From assembly GCA_963169665.1 (NCBI GenBank), contig CAUJET010000147.1, positions 55,406 to 119,405 on the forward strand: 64,000 nucleotides of DNA, given 5' to 3'. A program made the translations under genes and the position numbers. The notes beneath the pieces were generated by a model. The model was not told where the DNA came from, did not search any database, and saw only the letters and a program-made list of their open reading frames with translations. Source of the DNA: Actinomycetota bacterium (GTDB lineage: Bacteria > Actinomycetota > Acidimicrobiia > Acidimicrobiales > Ilumatobacteraceae). Shown in pieces: positions 1 to 9,050 of the stretch (positions are counted from its first letter, which is position 1; every line of letters starts with the position of its first letter).

Positions 1-887
1 TACAGGCCCTGGGCGAGGCGCATCACCTGCGACGCGCTGAGCCGGAGCTTGCGTCCACCCTCCTGTTGGAGCGTGGAGGTCATGAACGGCGCTTTCGGAG
101 TGCTGCGGTACGGCTTCTCCTCGACCGAGCGCACCGAGAACGGCGCAGATGCCAGCGCGTCGGCCAACGAACGCGCCAGCGTCTCCTCGACGACCACCAC
201 GCTCTTCTTCGGCTGCCCGTCCGACGTGAAGTCCTTGCCGGTTGCGACCTTGGTGCCGTCGACGGCGATGAGGGTGGCGGTGAACGACGGCGACGTGGCG
301 GTCTGCAGTTCGATGTCCCAATAGCCGGCGGTCACGAACGCAATGCGTTCGCGCTCGCGCTCGACGATGAGGCGAACCGACGGGCTCTGCACCCGGCCGG
401 CGGACAGGCCGCGGTTCACGCGACGCCACAGCACCGGCGACACCTCGTAGCCGTAGAGGCGGTCGAGCAGTCGGCGGGTCTCGGCAGCGTCGACGAGGCC
501 GTAGTCGAGCCCGCGGGGATTGTTGACCGCCTGGTCGATCGCGCTCTTGGTGATCTCGTGGAACACCATCCGCTTCACGGGCACCTTCGGCTTCAGGTAC
601 TCGAGCAGGTGCCAGCTGATCGCTTCGCCCTCACGGTCCTCGTCCGTCGCGAGGTACAGCTCGCTGGCGTCCTTGAGCGCCGCCTTGAGGTCCTTCACCA
701 CCTGCTTGCCGCGGTCGGTGAGCTCGTACGTCGGCGTGAACCCGTTGTCGACGTCGATGTTCAGGCCCTTGCTCGGGAGGTCCGCGACATGGCCCACCGA
801 GGCGCGCACGTCGAAGGTCGCTCCAAGGAACTTGGAGATGGTCTTCGCCTTCGCGGGCGATTCGACGATGACGAGGGGCTTGGCCAT
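1..887 (-). CDS. topA: DNA topoisomerase I, N-terminal part (gene runs off the left edge)
   Basis: Type IA topoisomerase that relaxes negatively supercoiled DNA through a 5'-phosphotyrosine intermediate. The ATG at 887 opens with MAKPLVIVESPAKAKTI, the start of the Toprim domain. It continues with the acidic Toprim motif LATDEDREGEA and with RLLDRLYGYEVSP and RRVNRGLSAGRVQSP, which belong to the early core domain. About 295 residues are visible. The active-site tyrosine and the C-terminal zinc or lysine-rich region lie outside the window. CCTCCC lies immediately upstream of the ATG. It stands alone, with 106 bp separating it from the ABC operon upstream of it on the same strand. Identification is very secure; only the 3' end is missing. 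Confidence 0.97.
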   Translation of the reverse strand, partial: MAKPLVIVESPAKAKTISKFLGATFDVRASVGHVADLPSKGLNIDVDNGFTPTYELTDRGKQVVKDLKAALKDASELYLATDEDREGEAISWHLLEYLKPKVPVKRMVFHEITKSAIDQAVNNPRGLDYGLVDAAETRRLLDRLYGYEVSPVLWRRVNRGLSAGRVQSPSVRLIVERERERIAFVTAGYWDIELQTATSPSFTATLIAVDGTKVATGKDFTSDGQPKKSVVVVEETLARSLADALASAPFSVRSVEEKPYRSTPKAPFMTSTLQQEGGRKLRLSASQVMRLAQGL

Positions 888-993
888 TGGGAGGTATCGC
901 TACGGCATGTCGGAGGTGGTTGTCAAGCCACCCCTGTTCATGGCCCGGGCGCGGACGGTGCGGATCAGGAACGTGCGGTGACGCCCCTGGCCG

Positions 994-2031
994 TCAAGAC
1001 ATCGACTCGCAGACGGCGCGCGAGCCGTCGATCTCGACCTGCACGCGCTCGCCGGGGTTGAGGTCGGCGATGCCGGCCACGTGCACCGACGTGAGCACGT
1101 CGACCACGTCGAGGCGGACGCCGAGGATGGTGCTCGAGCCCTGGAAGGTGCAGGTGGTGACGGTGCCGTGGAGACCACCGTCGTCGACGACCTTCATGTC
1201 CTCGGGGCGCACCAGCAGCCGCACCGAGGTGCCGTCGTCCTGGGTGGTCTGGCCGACCACGACGGGATGGCCGCCAACGTTCACGGCGTGGTTGCCGACC
1301 ACGGTGGCGGGCAGTTCGTTCATCGAGCCGACGAAGCGGGCGACGAACGCGCTCGACGGGTGGCGGTACACGTCGCGCGGAGTGCCGAGCTGTTCGAGGC
1401 GACCGTTCGACATGACGCCGATGCGATCGGAGATGGCGAGCGCCTCCTCCTGGTCGTGGGTGACGAACAAGGTGGTGATGCCGAGCTCGGTCTGGATGCG
1501 GCGGATCTCGTCGCGCAACGTGGTGCGCACCTTCGCGTCGAGGGCGCTGAGCGGCTCGTCGAGGAGCAGCACCGACGGCTGGACGGCGAGGGCTCGGGCG
1601 AGGGCGACGCGCTGTGCCTGGCCGCCGGAGATCTGGTGGGGATAGCGGTCGGCGAGATGAGTGAGCTGGACGAGCTCGAGCATCTCGGCCACGCGCTTGT
1701 GGCGCTCGGCCGAGCCCATCTTGCGTGTCCGGAGGCCGAAGTCGACGTTGTTCGCCACCGTGAGGTTGGGGAACAACGAGTAGCTCTGGAAGACCATGCC
1801 CATGTTGCGCTTGTGGGCGGGGGTGCGGGTGATGTCGGCGTTGCTGACGAGCACGGCACCCGAGTCGGCGAACTCGAACCCGGCGGCGATGCGCAGGGCC
1901 GTGGTCTTGCCGCAACCCGACGGGCCGAGCAGCGAGATCAGCTCGCCCGGCTTGACGTCGAGGTCGAGGCCCTCGAGTGCGACGGTGGGACCGAAGGTCT
2001 TGCGGACGGAGACATAGCTGAGGTTGGTCAC
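994..2031 (-). CDS. ABC importer ATPase, polyamine/iron (PotA/FbpC) type
   Basis: Cytoplasmic ATPase of 345 aa powering the importer encoded just upstream. Visible motifs in order are Walker A GPSGCGKTTALRI, Q-loop FQSYSLFPNL, signature ISGGQAQRVALARAL, Walker B VLLLDEPLSALD and the switch histidine FVTHDQEEA. A C-terminal TOBE-like region of about 110 aa follows (LVRPEDMKVVDD). The GTG start at 2031 overlaps the upstream permease stop by 4 bp (GTGA), so it is the last gene of a four-gene operon: binding protein, permease, permease, ATPase. CysA, PotA, FbpC and ThiQ proteins look alike at this level, so the substrate cannot be fixed from the ATPase; the binding protein suggests a polyamine, ferric iron or a similar small solute. 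Confidence 0.9.
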   Translation of the reverse strand: MTNLSYVSVRKTFGPTVALEGLDLDVKPGELISLLGPSGCGKTTALRIAAGFEFADSGAVLVSNADITRTPAHKRNMGMVFQSYSLFPNLTVANNVDFGLRTRKMGSAERHKRVAEMLELVQLTHLADRYPHQISGGQAQRVALARALAVQPSVLLLDEPLSALDAKVRTTLRDEIRRIQTELGITTLFVTHDQEEALAISDRIGVMSNGRLEQLGTPRDVYRHPSSAFVARFVGSMNELPATVVGNHAVNVGGHPVVVGQTTQDDGTSVRLLVRPEDMKVVDDGGLHGTVTTCTFQGSSTILGVRLDVVDVLTSVHVAGIADLNPGERVQVEIDGSRAVCESMS

Positions 2032-2987
2032 GATCCCGGGTTTCCTGGCGTCATGGCCGCATTGGCGGCGAGGCGGGCGAACGACTTGCGCTTCGGGTCG
2101 CGCTTCTTGGTGAGCACACTGAGGGTGACGAACAGTCCGATCGTGACGATCAGCGCCAGCAGGTTGAGCCCGTAGCCGCCCTGTGGCTCGCGGCCGGTGA
2201 AGGTCGCCTGGAACCGGGGCAGCGTCTCCTTGAGCAGGGTGTCGGCGATGGTGAACTCACCGATCACGACCGCCGCAGTGAGGAACGACGCCGAGATGAT
2301 CGCCGTGCGCAGGTTGGGGATGACCACGCGGAACACCGTCGATCCCCAGCCGGCTCCGAGGCTGCGCGACGCGTCGACGAGGGTGCGCAGGTCGATCGCC
2401 TTCAGGCCGGCGTCGAGCGACCGGTACGTGAACGGCAGGGCGAGGATCACGTAGAACGGGATCAGCGAGAAGTCGGAGTTCAGGAACCAGCGGGCGTGCG
2501 GCTGGATGATCTTGATGCCGGCCACCAGTGCGATTGCCGGGATCATGTACGGCAGCACCGTCATGAACTCGATGACCGAACGCGCCTTCGGCACACGGAG
2601 GTGCGTCCAGATCGCGGTGGGGAGCAGCAGACCGAGGGTGAGCAGCACCGTGCCGACGGCGAGCTGCAGGCTGAGCTTGAGCGCTGGCCAGAAATTCGGG
2701 TCGTCGAAGGCCTTGGTGAGCCCACTGAGCGACCACTTGTCGAACAGCGTGTTCCACCCGAGCAGGATCGTCGGCACGTTCTGCAGCGAGAAGCGGGCCA
2801 GGGTGAGCAGCGGGGCGAGGAAGAAGACAGCGCTCACGATGATGACGAGGTTGGGGACCACTCGAGCGAAGCGGCGGCGGGGACGGCCGACACCGGCGGG
2901 TGCGAGGCCCGTCGGCGCCGTCGGTCGGAGACCGACCTCGGGGTCGAGCGGCAACGGGGCCACGGGGTTCTGGAACGTGGGATCCAT
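2028..2987 (-). CDS. ABC importer permease, PotC/FbpB-like
   Basis: Integral membrane permease of 319 aa. Residues 1-40 are a cytoplasmic Pro/Arg-rich tail. About six hydrophobic helices follow, beginning with VPNLVIIVSAVFFLAPLLTL. The EAA-type loop that contacts the ATPase is recognisable around LRTLVDASRSLGAGWGSTVFRVV. The ATG at 2987 was chosen because it overlaps the upstream permease stop by one base and begins directly before the tail; the frame stays open further upstream, but that stretch lies inside the neighbouring permease gene. It should pair with the product of 2987-3895 to form the transmembrane channel. Family membership is clear; the substrate is not. Confidence 0.88.
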   Translation of the reverse strand: MDPTFQNPVAPLPLDPEVGLRPTAPTGLAPAGVGRPRRRFARVVPNLVIIVSAVFFLAPLLTLARFSLQNVPTILLGWNTLFDKWSLSGLTKAFDDPNFWPALKLSLQLAVGTVLLTLGLLLPTAIWTHLRVPKARSVIEFMTVLPYMIPAIALVAGIKIIQPHARWFLNSDFSLIPFYVILALPFTYRSLDAGLKAIDLRTLVDASRSLGAGWGSTVFRVVIPNLRTAIISASFLTAAVVIGEFTIADTLLKETLPRFQATFTGREPQGGYGLNLLALIVTIGLFVTLSVLTKKRDPKRKSFARLAANAAMTPGNPGS

Positions 2988-3895
2988 CAGCTCTGCCACC
3001 GTTCCGCGCGCTTGCGGGCCATCCAGTACAGCGACATGCAGACCACCATGATGATGATCATCCACGCGGCGAGCGAGAAGCCGACGGCGTCCTCGCCGAT
3101 GCTCACGTCGCCGCCGAGGAAGAACGCGATGCGCAGCGGCACGATCTTGGAGTTGTCGGTGAGCACGCGCGCGGTCGCGTAGGCGGCGAAGGAGTTGGCG
3201 AACAGCAGGAGGAAGCCACCGAGCAACGACGGCGCCAGCACCGGCAGGCCCACGCGACGCCAATAGGTGACGCTCGTGCCACCGAGGTTCGAGCAGGCCT
3301 CGCGCCACGACTGCTTGAGGCCGTCGATCGCCGGCAGGGTGATCAGCAGCATCAGCGGGATGTTGAAGTACGAGTAGACGACGATCAGACCGGCCACGTT
3401 GCCGAGATCGAAGTCGCCGGCATAGAGGTCCCAGCCGGCCCAGTTGAGGATCTTGGTGCCCACACCCTGGCGGCCGAGGAGGCTCAGGAAGGCGAAGGCG
3501 AGCGGGAGGCCGCCCATGTTGGCGGCCACGCCGGAGAAGGCGGTGACGAGGTTGCGCAACCAGCGCGGACGCGTGGCGGTGGCCGCGGCGTAGGCGAGGA
3601 GCGTGCCGAACAGCACGCCGATGGCGGCGGCGCCGGCGGAGAACTTGACCGAGAACTTGAACGCTTCGAGGTTCTGGCCGGTGAACGCCTCCTTCATCGC
3701 GGAGAAGGAGAACGACCCTGCCTCGGTGTTCGTCGCATTGCGGAACACGCTGATGGCCGGGATGAAGAGGAAGAGGACCAGGAACGCGAAGAAGGGCAAC
3801 AGGCCCAACCAGGCGAGGTCCCGCCGCGCCTTGGGGGGCGCACCTGCGGTGCGCCCCCCGTCGGCAACGACGTCGGTGATGACGAGATCGGTCAT
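2987..3895 (-). CDS. ABC importer permease, PotB-like
   Basis: First permease of the importer, 302 aa. After a short cytoplasmic N-terminus, LAWLGLLPFFAFLVLFLFIPAISVF is the first membrane helix. About five more helices follow, with an EAA-like segment near REACSNLGGTSVTYWRRVGLP. A signature of binding-protein-dependent permeases, LAYAAATATRPRWLRNLV, precedes the third helix. The gene lies 42 bp downstream of the binding protein (3938-5173) and overlaps the next permease by one base, so the two are probably translated together in equal amounts. It resembles PotB and iron or thiamine permeases; the transported solute is inferred only from context. Confidence 0.88.
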   Translation of the reverse strand: MTDLVITDVVADGGRTAGAPPKARRDLAWLGLLPFFAFLVLFLFIPAISVFRNATNTEAGSFSFSAMKEAFTGQNLEAFKFSVKFSAGAAAIGVLFGTLLAYAAATATRPRWLRNLVTAFSGVAANMGGLPLAFAFLSLLGRQGVGTKILNWAGWDLYAGDFDLGNVAGLIVVYSYFNIPLMLLITLPAIDGLKQSWREACSNLGGTSVTYWRRVGLPVLAPSLLGGFLLLFANSFAAYATARVLTDNSKIVPLRIAFFLGGDVSIGEDAVGFSLAAWMIIIMVVCMSLYWMARKRAERWQS

Positions 3896-3937
3896 GCAGA
3901 CGGCTGATGATCAGCGGTGATCGGGATCATCCGGTGA

Positions 3938-5173
3938 TCAGGCGTCGGCGACCATCGGACCCCACTGAGCGGCAAGGACTTCCTTGGCGGCAGCGATCTG
4001 GTCCGGGGTGAGGAAGCTGACCTGGCTGATGAGCTCGGCCGGCGGCAGGTTGGCCTTCATGTCCTCGGTGATGAGGCCTGCCGCGGAGAGCGCCTCGTAG
4101 CGGGCCGGGATGGCACCGCCCTCGAGGTAACCGAGTGCGCCTTCGTCACTGAGGATGTGCTCGGCCCACAGCTTCGAGCAGGCCTGGTGCGGGCTGTCCT
4201 TCACGACGCCCTGACCGTAGAAGCCGCCGTACACGCCGTCACTGGGGTAGTTGACCTCCACCGTCAGGCCGGCAGCGTCGAGATCGGCCAGCAGACCGGG
4301 CAGGTTGTAGCTCCAGTCGATCGCGATCGGCGTCTCGCCGGAGAGCACGGTCTCCTTGGTCACGTCGGTGCCACCGAGGTTGCCGGAGGCCTTCAGGTCG
4401 GCGAAGAACTGGATGCCGGGCAGGATGTCGTCGGCCGAGCCGCCGTTGGCGATGCTCGCAGCCATGACGCCGGCGAACGCCGAGCCGGATTCACGCGGGT
4501 CGCCGTTCAGAGCGACGAGGCCCTTGTACTTCGGATCCTTCAGATCGGCGAAGGTCGTCGGGGCCTCCTCGACGATGGTCGTGTTGGTGAGGATGGCCAT
4601 GATGCCGTAGTAGGCAGCGGTCCAGTTGTTGTCCGGACCCTGCAGGTTCGCGGGCACCTCGTCGATGGTCGTCGGCTTGTAGGGCTCGAAGAGACCCTTT
4701 GCGACCATCTCGATGGCGATGGCGGGACCGACGTCGACGTTGTCGGGCATGTCGTCCTGGCCGGCGAGGGTCTGGACGGCTTCCATCTCCTCGGCCGAGG
4801 AGGCGTCGGGGCTGGCGACGGGGTACTCGACACCCGGGTACTTCTCACCGAAGGAGGCGAGGATGCCCTTGTAGTTGGCCCACTCGTCGGGCAGTGCGAT
4901 CAGGTTGACCTTGGCGCCGTTGTCGAGGCATTCCTGGTACAGCGCGGCGAGCGGGTCGTCGCCCTCGGCCGGGGCCTCGGTTGCTGCAGGTGCTTCCGTT
5001 GCAGCGGGTGCTTCGGTGGCAGCGGGTGCCTCGGTGGCAGCGGGTGCCTCGGTGGCGGCCGGTGCCTCGGTGGACGTGCTCTCCTCTTCGTCGTCACCGC
5101 AGGCTGCCAGCAGGATGCCGGTGGCTGCGATGACCGCGAATGCCTTGCGAGTCGTTCTGGTCTTGGGGCTCAT
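3938..5173 (-). CDS. ABC importer solute-binding lipoprotein (type 2, polyamine/iron/thiamine-like)
   Basis: Exported 411-aa receptor and first gene of the importer operon. The signal peptide ends in the lipobox LAAC, so Cys25 would be lipidated. Residues 35-70 are six tandem TEAPAA units forming a flexible tether. The mature domain has features of type 2 binding proteins: a hinge-like YYGIMAILTNTTIV, FADLKDPKYKGLVAL, and IAIDWSYNLPGLLADL. Together these are typical of SBP_bac_6/8-like receptors for spermidine/putrescine, ferric iron or related ligands. The exact ligand cannot be read from the sequence. A strong hairpin at 5309-5346 separates it from the MMPL gene upstream, so it probably has its own promoter in 5174-5308. 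Confidence 0.88.
   Translation of the reverse strand: MSPKTRTTRKAFAVIAATGILLAACGDDEEESTSTEAPAATEAPAATEAPAATEAPAATEAPAATEAPAEGDDPLAALYQECLDNGAKVNLIALPDEWANYKGILASFGEKYPGVEYPVASPDASSAEEMEAVQTLAGQDDMPDNVDVGPAIAIEMVAKGLFEPYKPTTIDEVPANLQGPDNNWTAAYYGIMAILTNTTIVEEAPTTFADLKDPKYKGLVALNGDPRESGSAFAGVMAASIANGGSADDILPGIQFFADLKASGNLGGTDVTKETVLSGETPIAIDWSYNLPGLLADLDAAGLTVEVNYPSDGVYGGFYGQGVVKDSPHQACSKLWAEHILSDEGALGYLEGGAIPARYEALSAAGLITEDMKANLPPAELISQVSFLTPDQIAAAKEVLAAQWGPMVADA
4964..5071 (-). repeat. Six 18-bp tandem repeats encoding a TEAPAA linker
   Basis: Six in-frame 18-bp units encode TEAPAA (the last is TEAPAE) directly after the lipidation site of the binding protein. Third-codon positions differ between units, so the array is not a recent perfect expansion. 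A likely role is a flexible spacer between membrane anchor and binding domain. Confidence 0.85.
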
Positions 5174-5308
5174 TGGGTGTGGTTCCCTCCCTGTTCACGG
5201 TTGGTTGAGACGGGCGTGACCGTAGCAGTCGAGGGGCGTCCGAGATGACAGACGCCCAGGCGGAGGGTGTCCGATGGATGAACAGACGGTGAACGAAGCC
5301 CGGAGACG

Positions 5309-5346
5309 CGACGAGGGGCCCGAGCACCGGCTCGGGCCCCTCGTCG
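5309..5346 (-). terminator. Strong hairpin after the MMPL gene
   Basis: A perfect 17-bp inverted repeat (5309-5325 and 5330-5346) with a 4-base loop, very GC-rich. It lies 35 bp past the stop of the MMPL gene on the minus strand. No U-run follows, as is common in high-GC actinobacteria. It should insulate the importer operon from the MMPL gene. Confidence 0.7.
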
Positions 5347-5380
5347 AGGTCGGTCGTGGGTGGGGGTCGACGGCCTGGTG

Positions 5381-7732
5381 TCAGACCAGTTCGGGCTGAC
5401 GGTCGTCGAAGTCGTCGACGCCGGGGGTGCCGGGGGTGCCGTCGGACGCTTCGGCGTTTCCGTGGGGATGCGCATGACCTTCCACGTCGATCTTCGGCAG
5501 GATCCGGTCGATCCACTTCGGGATCCACCAGTTCTTGTTGCCGAGCAGCTCCATCGTGGCGGGCACGAGGATCATCCGCACGACCGTGGCGTCGACGAAC
5601 ACGGCGACGGCCATGCCGAGACCGAACAGCTTCAACTGGCGGTCGTTGCCGAGCACGAACGCACCGAACACGCACACCATGATCAGCGCTGCCGCCGTGA
5701 TCACTCGGGCCGTGGCGGCCAGGCCGTCCGCCACGGCGAGCCCGTTGTCGCCGGTGCGGTCGTACTGCTCCTTCATACGCGACAGCAGGAACACCTCGTA
5801 GTCCATCGACAGGCCGAACACGATCGCGAACAGCATCATCGGTGCCCATGCCTCGACGGGACCTTCCTTGCCGATGCCGAACAGGTCCTTGCCCCAACCC
5901 CACTGGAAGATCGCGACGATCACGCCGTATGCGGCGCCCACCGACAGCAGGTTCATGATCACCGCCTTGAGCGGCACGAGCAGGCTGCGGAACACGGCCA
6001 TCAGCAGCAGGAACGACAGCACCAGCACGGCGCCGATGAGGATGGGCAGCCGCTTGCCCAGGTATGCGGAGAAGTCGATGCTGCCGGCCGTGAAGCCGCC
6101 GACGTTGACGTCGAGCCCGGTGGAGGGCAGCGACTCGCCCCGGAGTCGTTCGACGAGCTCGGTGGTCTCCACGTCCTGCGGGCTGCTGACGGGGTACGCC
6201 TGCCAGATCCACGTGCCCTCGGCGATCTGCGTGCCGGGTGACGCGAAGGCGAGACCCGACTCGGCGGCGAGCACGGCGTCGACGCCCTGCACGGTCTCGG
6301 CTGTCGCTGCCGGGTCGGTCGAGACCAGCACCAGCGGCCCGCTGCTGCCCTCGCCGAAGCCCTCGCCGAGGAGGTCGTAGGCGCGGCGGGCCGTCTGCTC
6401 CTCGGGCAGGTTGCCCGTGTCGCCGAAGCCCATGCGGATCGACAGCAGGGGGAGCGCGAGCACGATCAGCACGAGCGCGCCCCCGGCGAAGTAGGGCCAG
6501 GGACGGCGCTGGATGCTGCGGCTCCACCGGTACCAGAACTGCTCCTCGAGCGGCTTCTCGTGACGGTGCGGCAGCGGCGTGCGCAGCGCCTTGCCGGGAC
6601 CGACGAAGCTCACCAGCATCAGCACGACCGACAGGCCGATCGCCACGAGTGCCGCGAGGCCGAGCTCGAGACCGGTGAAGATGCCGACGAGCATGAGCCC
6701 GACGAACACGACGACGGAGATGGCCGCGGCCCGGGTGGTGACGTCGATGCGCCGCTGGACGAACCCGAGCAGGGCGGGCAACAGGGTGATCGCAGCGAAC
6801 ATCATCATCAGCACACCGGTGGCACCGGCGATCGCGAGGCCCCGGACGAACTCGATGCCGATGACGAACAGGCCGAGGAGCGAGATCATCACGGTGATGC
6901 CGGCGAACACGACGGCGCGCCCGGCGGTGTCGGCCGACTCGACGGTCGCCTCCTCGGGATCCATGCCGTCGCGGAGGTTCTCGCGGTACCGGGTGACGAT
7001 GAACAGCGCGTAGTCGATCCCGACGCCCAGGCCGATCATCGCGGTCATCTGCGAGGAGAACTCGGGCATGCTCACGACGTTGGAGCCGAGGCCCACGATG
7101 CCGATGCCGACGCCGAGGCCGAACAGGGCGGTGCCGATCGGCAGGCCCATCGCGAGCACCGAACCGAACGCGACGAGGAGGATGATGATCGCGGCCAGGA
7201 TGCCGAGGAGCTCGCTCTCGGGGAACTCGAACACGGCGAACAACTGACCGCCGTACTCGATGGTGAGGTCCGGCACCCGGATGTCGTCGGCGAATGCCTG
7301 GATCTCGTCGGCGAGCGCGATCCACTCGGCCTGGTCACGCATGGTGTAGGCGATCTGGGCGAACGAGATCGGCGCCGTCGGGCTGTTGAACTGTGCGCCC
7401 TCGGGCGAATACGGGCTGGTGATCTTCACACCCTCGAGCTGCTCGACCTGCTCGAACAGCTGGGTCATCGCCGCGACGACCGCGGGGTCGTCGGTGCCCT
7501 GCTCGGCCGTGAAGACGATCTGGGCGATGTCACCGGCGTCTTCGTCGCTGCCGACGGATTCGAGGACGTCGATCACCTCTTTCGACTCGCTCTCGGGCAG
7601 GTCGAACGAGGTGCTGAAGTTGGTGCCCACGGCGCCGCTCACGGCGCTCAGGCCGATCAGGAGCGGGAGCCAGATGGCGAAGACCATCACCTTGCGGCGG
7701 CGGAAACTCCATCGCGCGAGACGAGCGAGCAT
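5381..7732 (-). CDS. MMPL family (RND-superfamily) membrane transporter
   Basis: Large membrane protein of 783 aa with two repeated halves. Each half has one helix, a large external domain and then five clustered helices. The N-terminal helix is VMVFAIWLPLLIGLSAVSGAV. The first helix cluster contains MIGLGVGIDYALFIVTRYREN and the second contains IVFGLSMDYEVFLLSRMKE; both carry the proton-relay G(I/L)xxDY motif typical of MMPL proteins. In actinobacteria MMPL proteins export lipids or hydrophobic compounds by proton antiport; this one's substrate is unknown. The ATG at 7732 was chosen because MLARLARWSFRRRK is the typical family start. The frame is open further upstream to 7963, but that part is Arg/Ser-rich and would overlap rsgA. 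The C-terminus ends in a His/Asp-rich tail. Confidence 0.93.
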   Translation of the reverse strand: MLARLARWSFRRRKVMVFAIWLPLLIGLSAVSGAVGTNFSTSFDLPESESKEVIDVLESVGSDEDAGDIAQIVFTAEQGTDDPAVVAAMTQLFEQVEQLEGVKITSPYSPEGAQFNSPTAPISFAQIAYTMRDQAEWIALADEIQAFADDIRVPDLTIEYGGQLFAVFEFPESELLGILAAIIILLVAFGSVLAMGLPIGTALFGLGVGIGIVGLGSNVVSMPEFSSQMTAMIGLGVGIDYALFIVTRYRENLRDGMDPEEATVESADTAGRAVVFAGITVMISLLGLFVIGIEFVRGLAIAGATGVLMMMFAAITLLPALLGFVQRRIDVTTRAAAISVVVFVGLMLVGIFTGLELGLAALVAIGLSVVLMLVSFVGPGKALRTPLPHRHEKPLEEQFWYRWSRSIQRRPWPYFAGGALVLIVLALPLLSIRMGFGDTGNLPEEQTARRAYDLLGEGFGEGSSGPLVLVSTDPAATAETVQGVDAVLAAESGLAFASPGTQIAEGTWIWQAYPVSSPQDVETTELVERLRGESLPSTGLDVNVGGFTAGSIDFSAYLGKRLPILIGAVLVLSFLLLMAVFRSLLVPLKAVIMNLLSVGAAYGVIVAIFQWGWGKDLFGIGKEGPVEAWAPMMLFAIVFGLSMDYEVFLLSRMKEQYDRTGDNGLAVADGLAATARVITAAALIMVCVFGAFVLGNDRQLKLFGLGMAVAVFVDATVVRMILVPATMELLGNKNWWIPKWIDRILPKIDVEGHAHPHGNAEASDGTPGTPGVDDFDDRQPELV

Positions 7733-7882
7733 GAGCGGGGTCGCTTCCTGTCGTGGGGATCGGGGGGATCCGACGGGTCGGGGGGTTTCGAGGGACCGGC
7801 GGGACCGGGACTCTGAGGATTCGTCCGTCACGGGCCGCGAACGGCCCGGTATCGGCGTGGAAACACTACCGTTCGAGCCATC

Positions 7883-9001
7883 GTGGAGCCCCTGGAACCG
7901 CCGTTTCGAGCGCGTGAACTGTCTCGTGACCCGTCGCCTGAATCGTCGCCTGAATCGTCGCATGACGGTGGCGACGTCCGGCTCGGGTGGAACTCATCGC
8001 TCGAGCGGTCGTGGCAGCAGCTCGGTGCATCGGGGCGGCCGGGCCGCGCCAGCCGGCTCGACCGCGGGTGGAGCACCGTCATGTACGACGTCGACGAGCC
8101 GACGGTGCGAGTGCGCAACATCGGCGCGGACGTCGCGGTCGGCGACTGGGTGATCATCAGCGACGACGGCGAGCGGGTGGAGACGGTCATCGAACGATTC
8201 AGCGCGTTCACCCGGCGCGCCTCGTTCGAGGGCAACCGTGCGGTGGCGCACACGATCGCCGCGAACATCGACACGGTCGTGCTCGTGCACTCGCTCACCA
8301 CGCCGCCCAACCAGCGCCGGTTGGAGCGCGAGCTGATCCTCGCGTTCGACAGCGGCGCTCGCCCGGTCGTGGTGGTCACCAAGGACGACCTCGTCGACGA
8401 CCCGGCGGCCACGATCGCCTCGCTCGAGGCCGTCGCCAGCGGCGTGCCGGTGATGCGCGCCAGCGGCATCAGCGGCACCGGCGTCGATCGCCTGCGCGAC
8501 CTCGTGCCACCCGGACAGACGATGGCGCTGCTCGGGGCGAGCGGCGTCGGCAAGAGCACGCTCATCAACGCCCTCGTGGGCGGCGGCGACCTGCTGCGCA
8601 CGAGCGAGGTGCGCGAGAACGACGGCCGCGGGCGCCACACCACCACGGCGTGCGAGCTGGTGCGCCTCCCCGGCGGCGAGCACGGCTGGTTGATCGACAC
8701 CCCTGGGGTGCGCGCCGTCAGCCTGTGGAGCAGCGGCACCGGCATCGAGCGGGCCTTCGCCGACGTCTTCGACCTGTCGGAGCGCTGTCGGTTCCGCGAC
8801 TGCAAGCACGAGGACGAACCCGGCTGCGCGGTCACCGCCGCGATCGCTGGCGGCACCCTCGACCCCCGTCGCCTCGACGCGATGAAGCGGCTCGTCGCCG
8901 AGGAGCACGCGCTCGAGGAGGAGCAGCGGGCCTGGGAGAAGGCGCAGGACAAGCGAGGGATGCGCAAGCAGCGGCCGCGCCGGTCGGGCGCCGAGGGCTG
9001 A
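7883..9001 (+). CDS. rsgA: Ribosome small-subunit-dependent GTPase A
   Basis: Circularly permuted GTPase of 372 aa that acts in late maturation of the 30S subunit. After an N-terminal tail and OB-fold (about residues 30-110), the motifs appear in the permuted order: G4 TKDD, then G1 GASGVGKSTLIN, then switch RGRHTT and G3 DTPG. The C-terminal zinc module is CRFRDCKHEDEPGC. The C-terminus is a basic, helical tail. The GTG at 7883 gives a somewhat long N-terminus containing a repeated Ser-Pro-Glu segment, so the true start may be slightly downstream. It is divergent from the MMPL gene, with 150 bp between starts. Confidence 0.95.
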   Translation: MEPLEPPFRARELSRDPSPESSPESSHDGGDVRLGWNSSLERSWQQLGASGRPGRASRLDRGWSTVMYDVDEPTVRVRNIGADVAVGDWVIISDDGERVETVIERFSAFTRRASFEGNRAVAHTIAANIDTVVLVHSLTTPPNQRRLERELILAFDSGARPVVVVTKDDLVDDPAATIASLEAVASGVPVMRASGISGTGVDRLRDLVPPGQTMALLGASGVGKSTLINALVGGGDLLRTSEVRENDGRGRHTTTACELVRLPGGEHGWLIDTPGVRAVSLWSSGTGIERAFADVFDLSERCRFRDCKHEDEPGCAVTAAIAGGTLDPRRLDAMKRLVAEEHALEEEQRAWEKAQDKRGMRKQRPRRSGAEG

Positions 9002-9050
9002 TCCCGAGTCGATCGGGCCGACCCACGTGCCGTCGACCTAGCTTCTCGAC

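Noticed and set aside
3896..3937. Terminator hairpin after the importer binding protein.
   Set aside because: Only weak, overlapping GGTGATC repeats are present, with a loop too small to form a good hairpin; the genes are an operon in any case.
7733..7963. An 77-codon N-terminal extension of the MMPL transporter.
   Set aside because: It is Arg/Ser-rich, overlaps the start of rsgA on the other strand and is not part of the MMPL fold.
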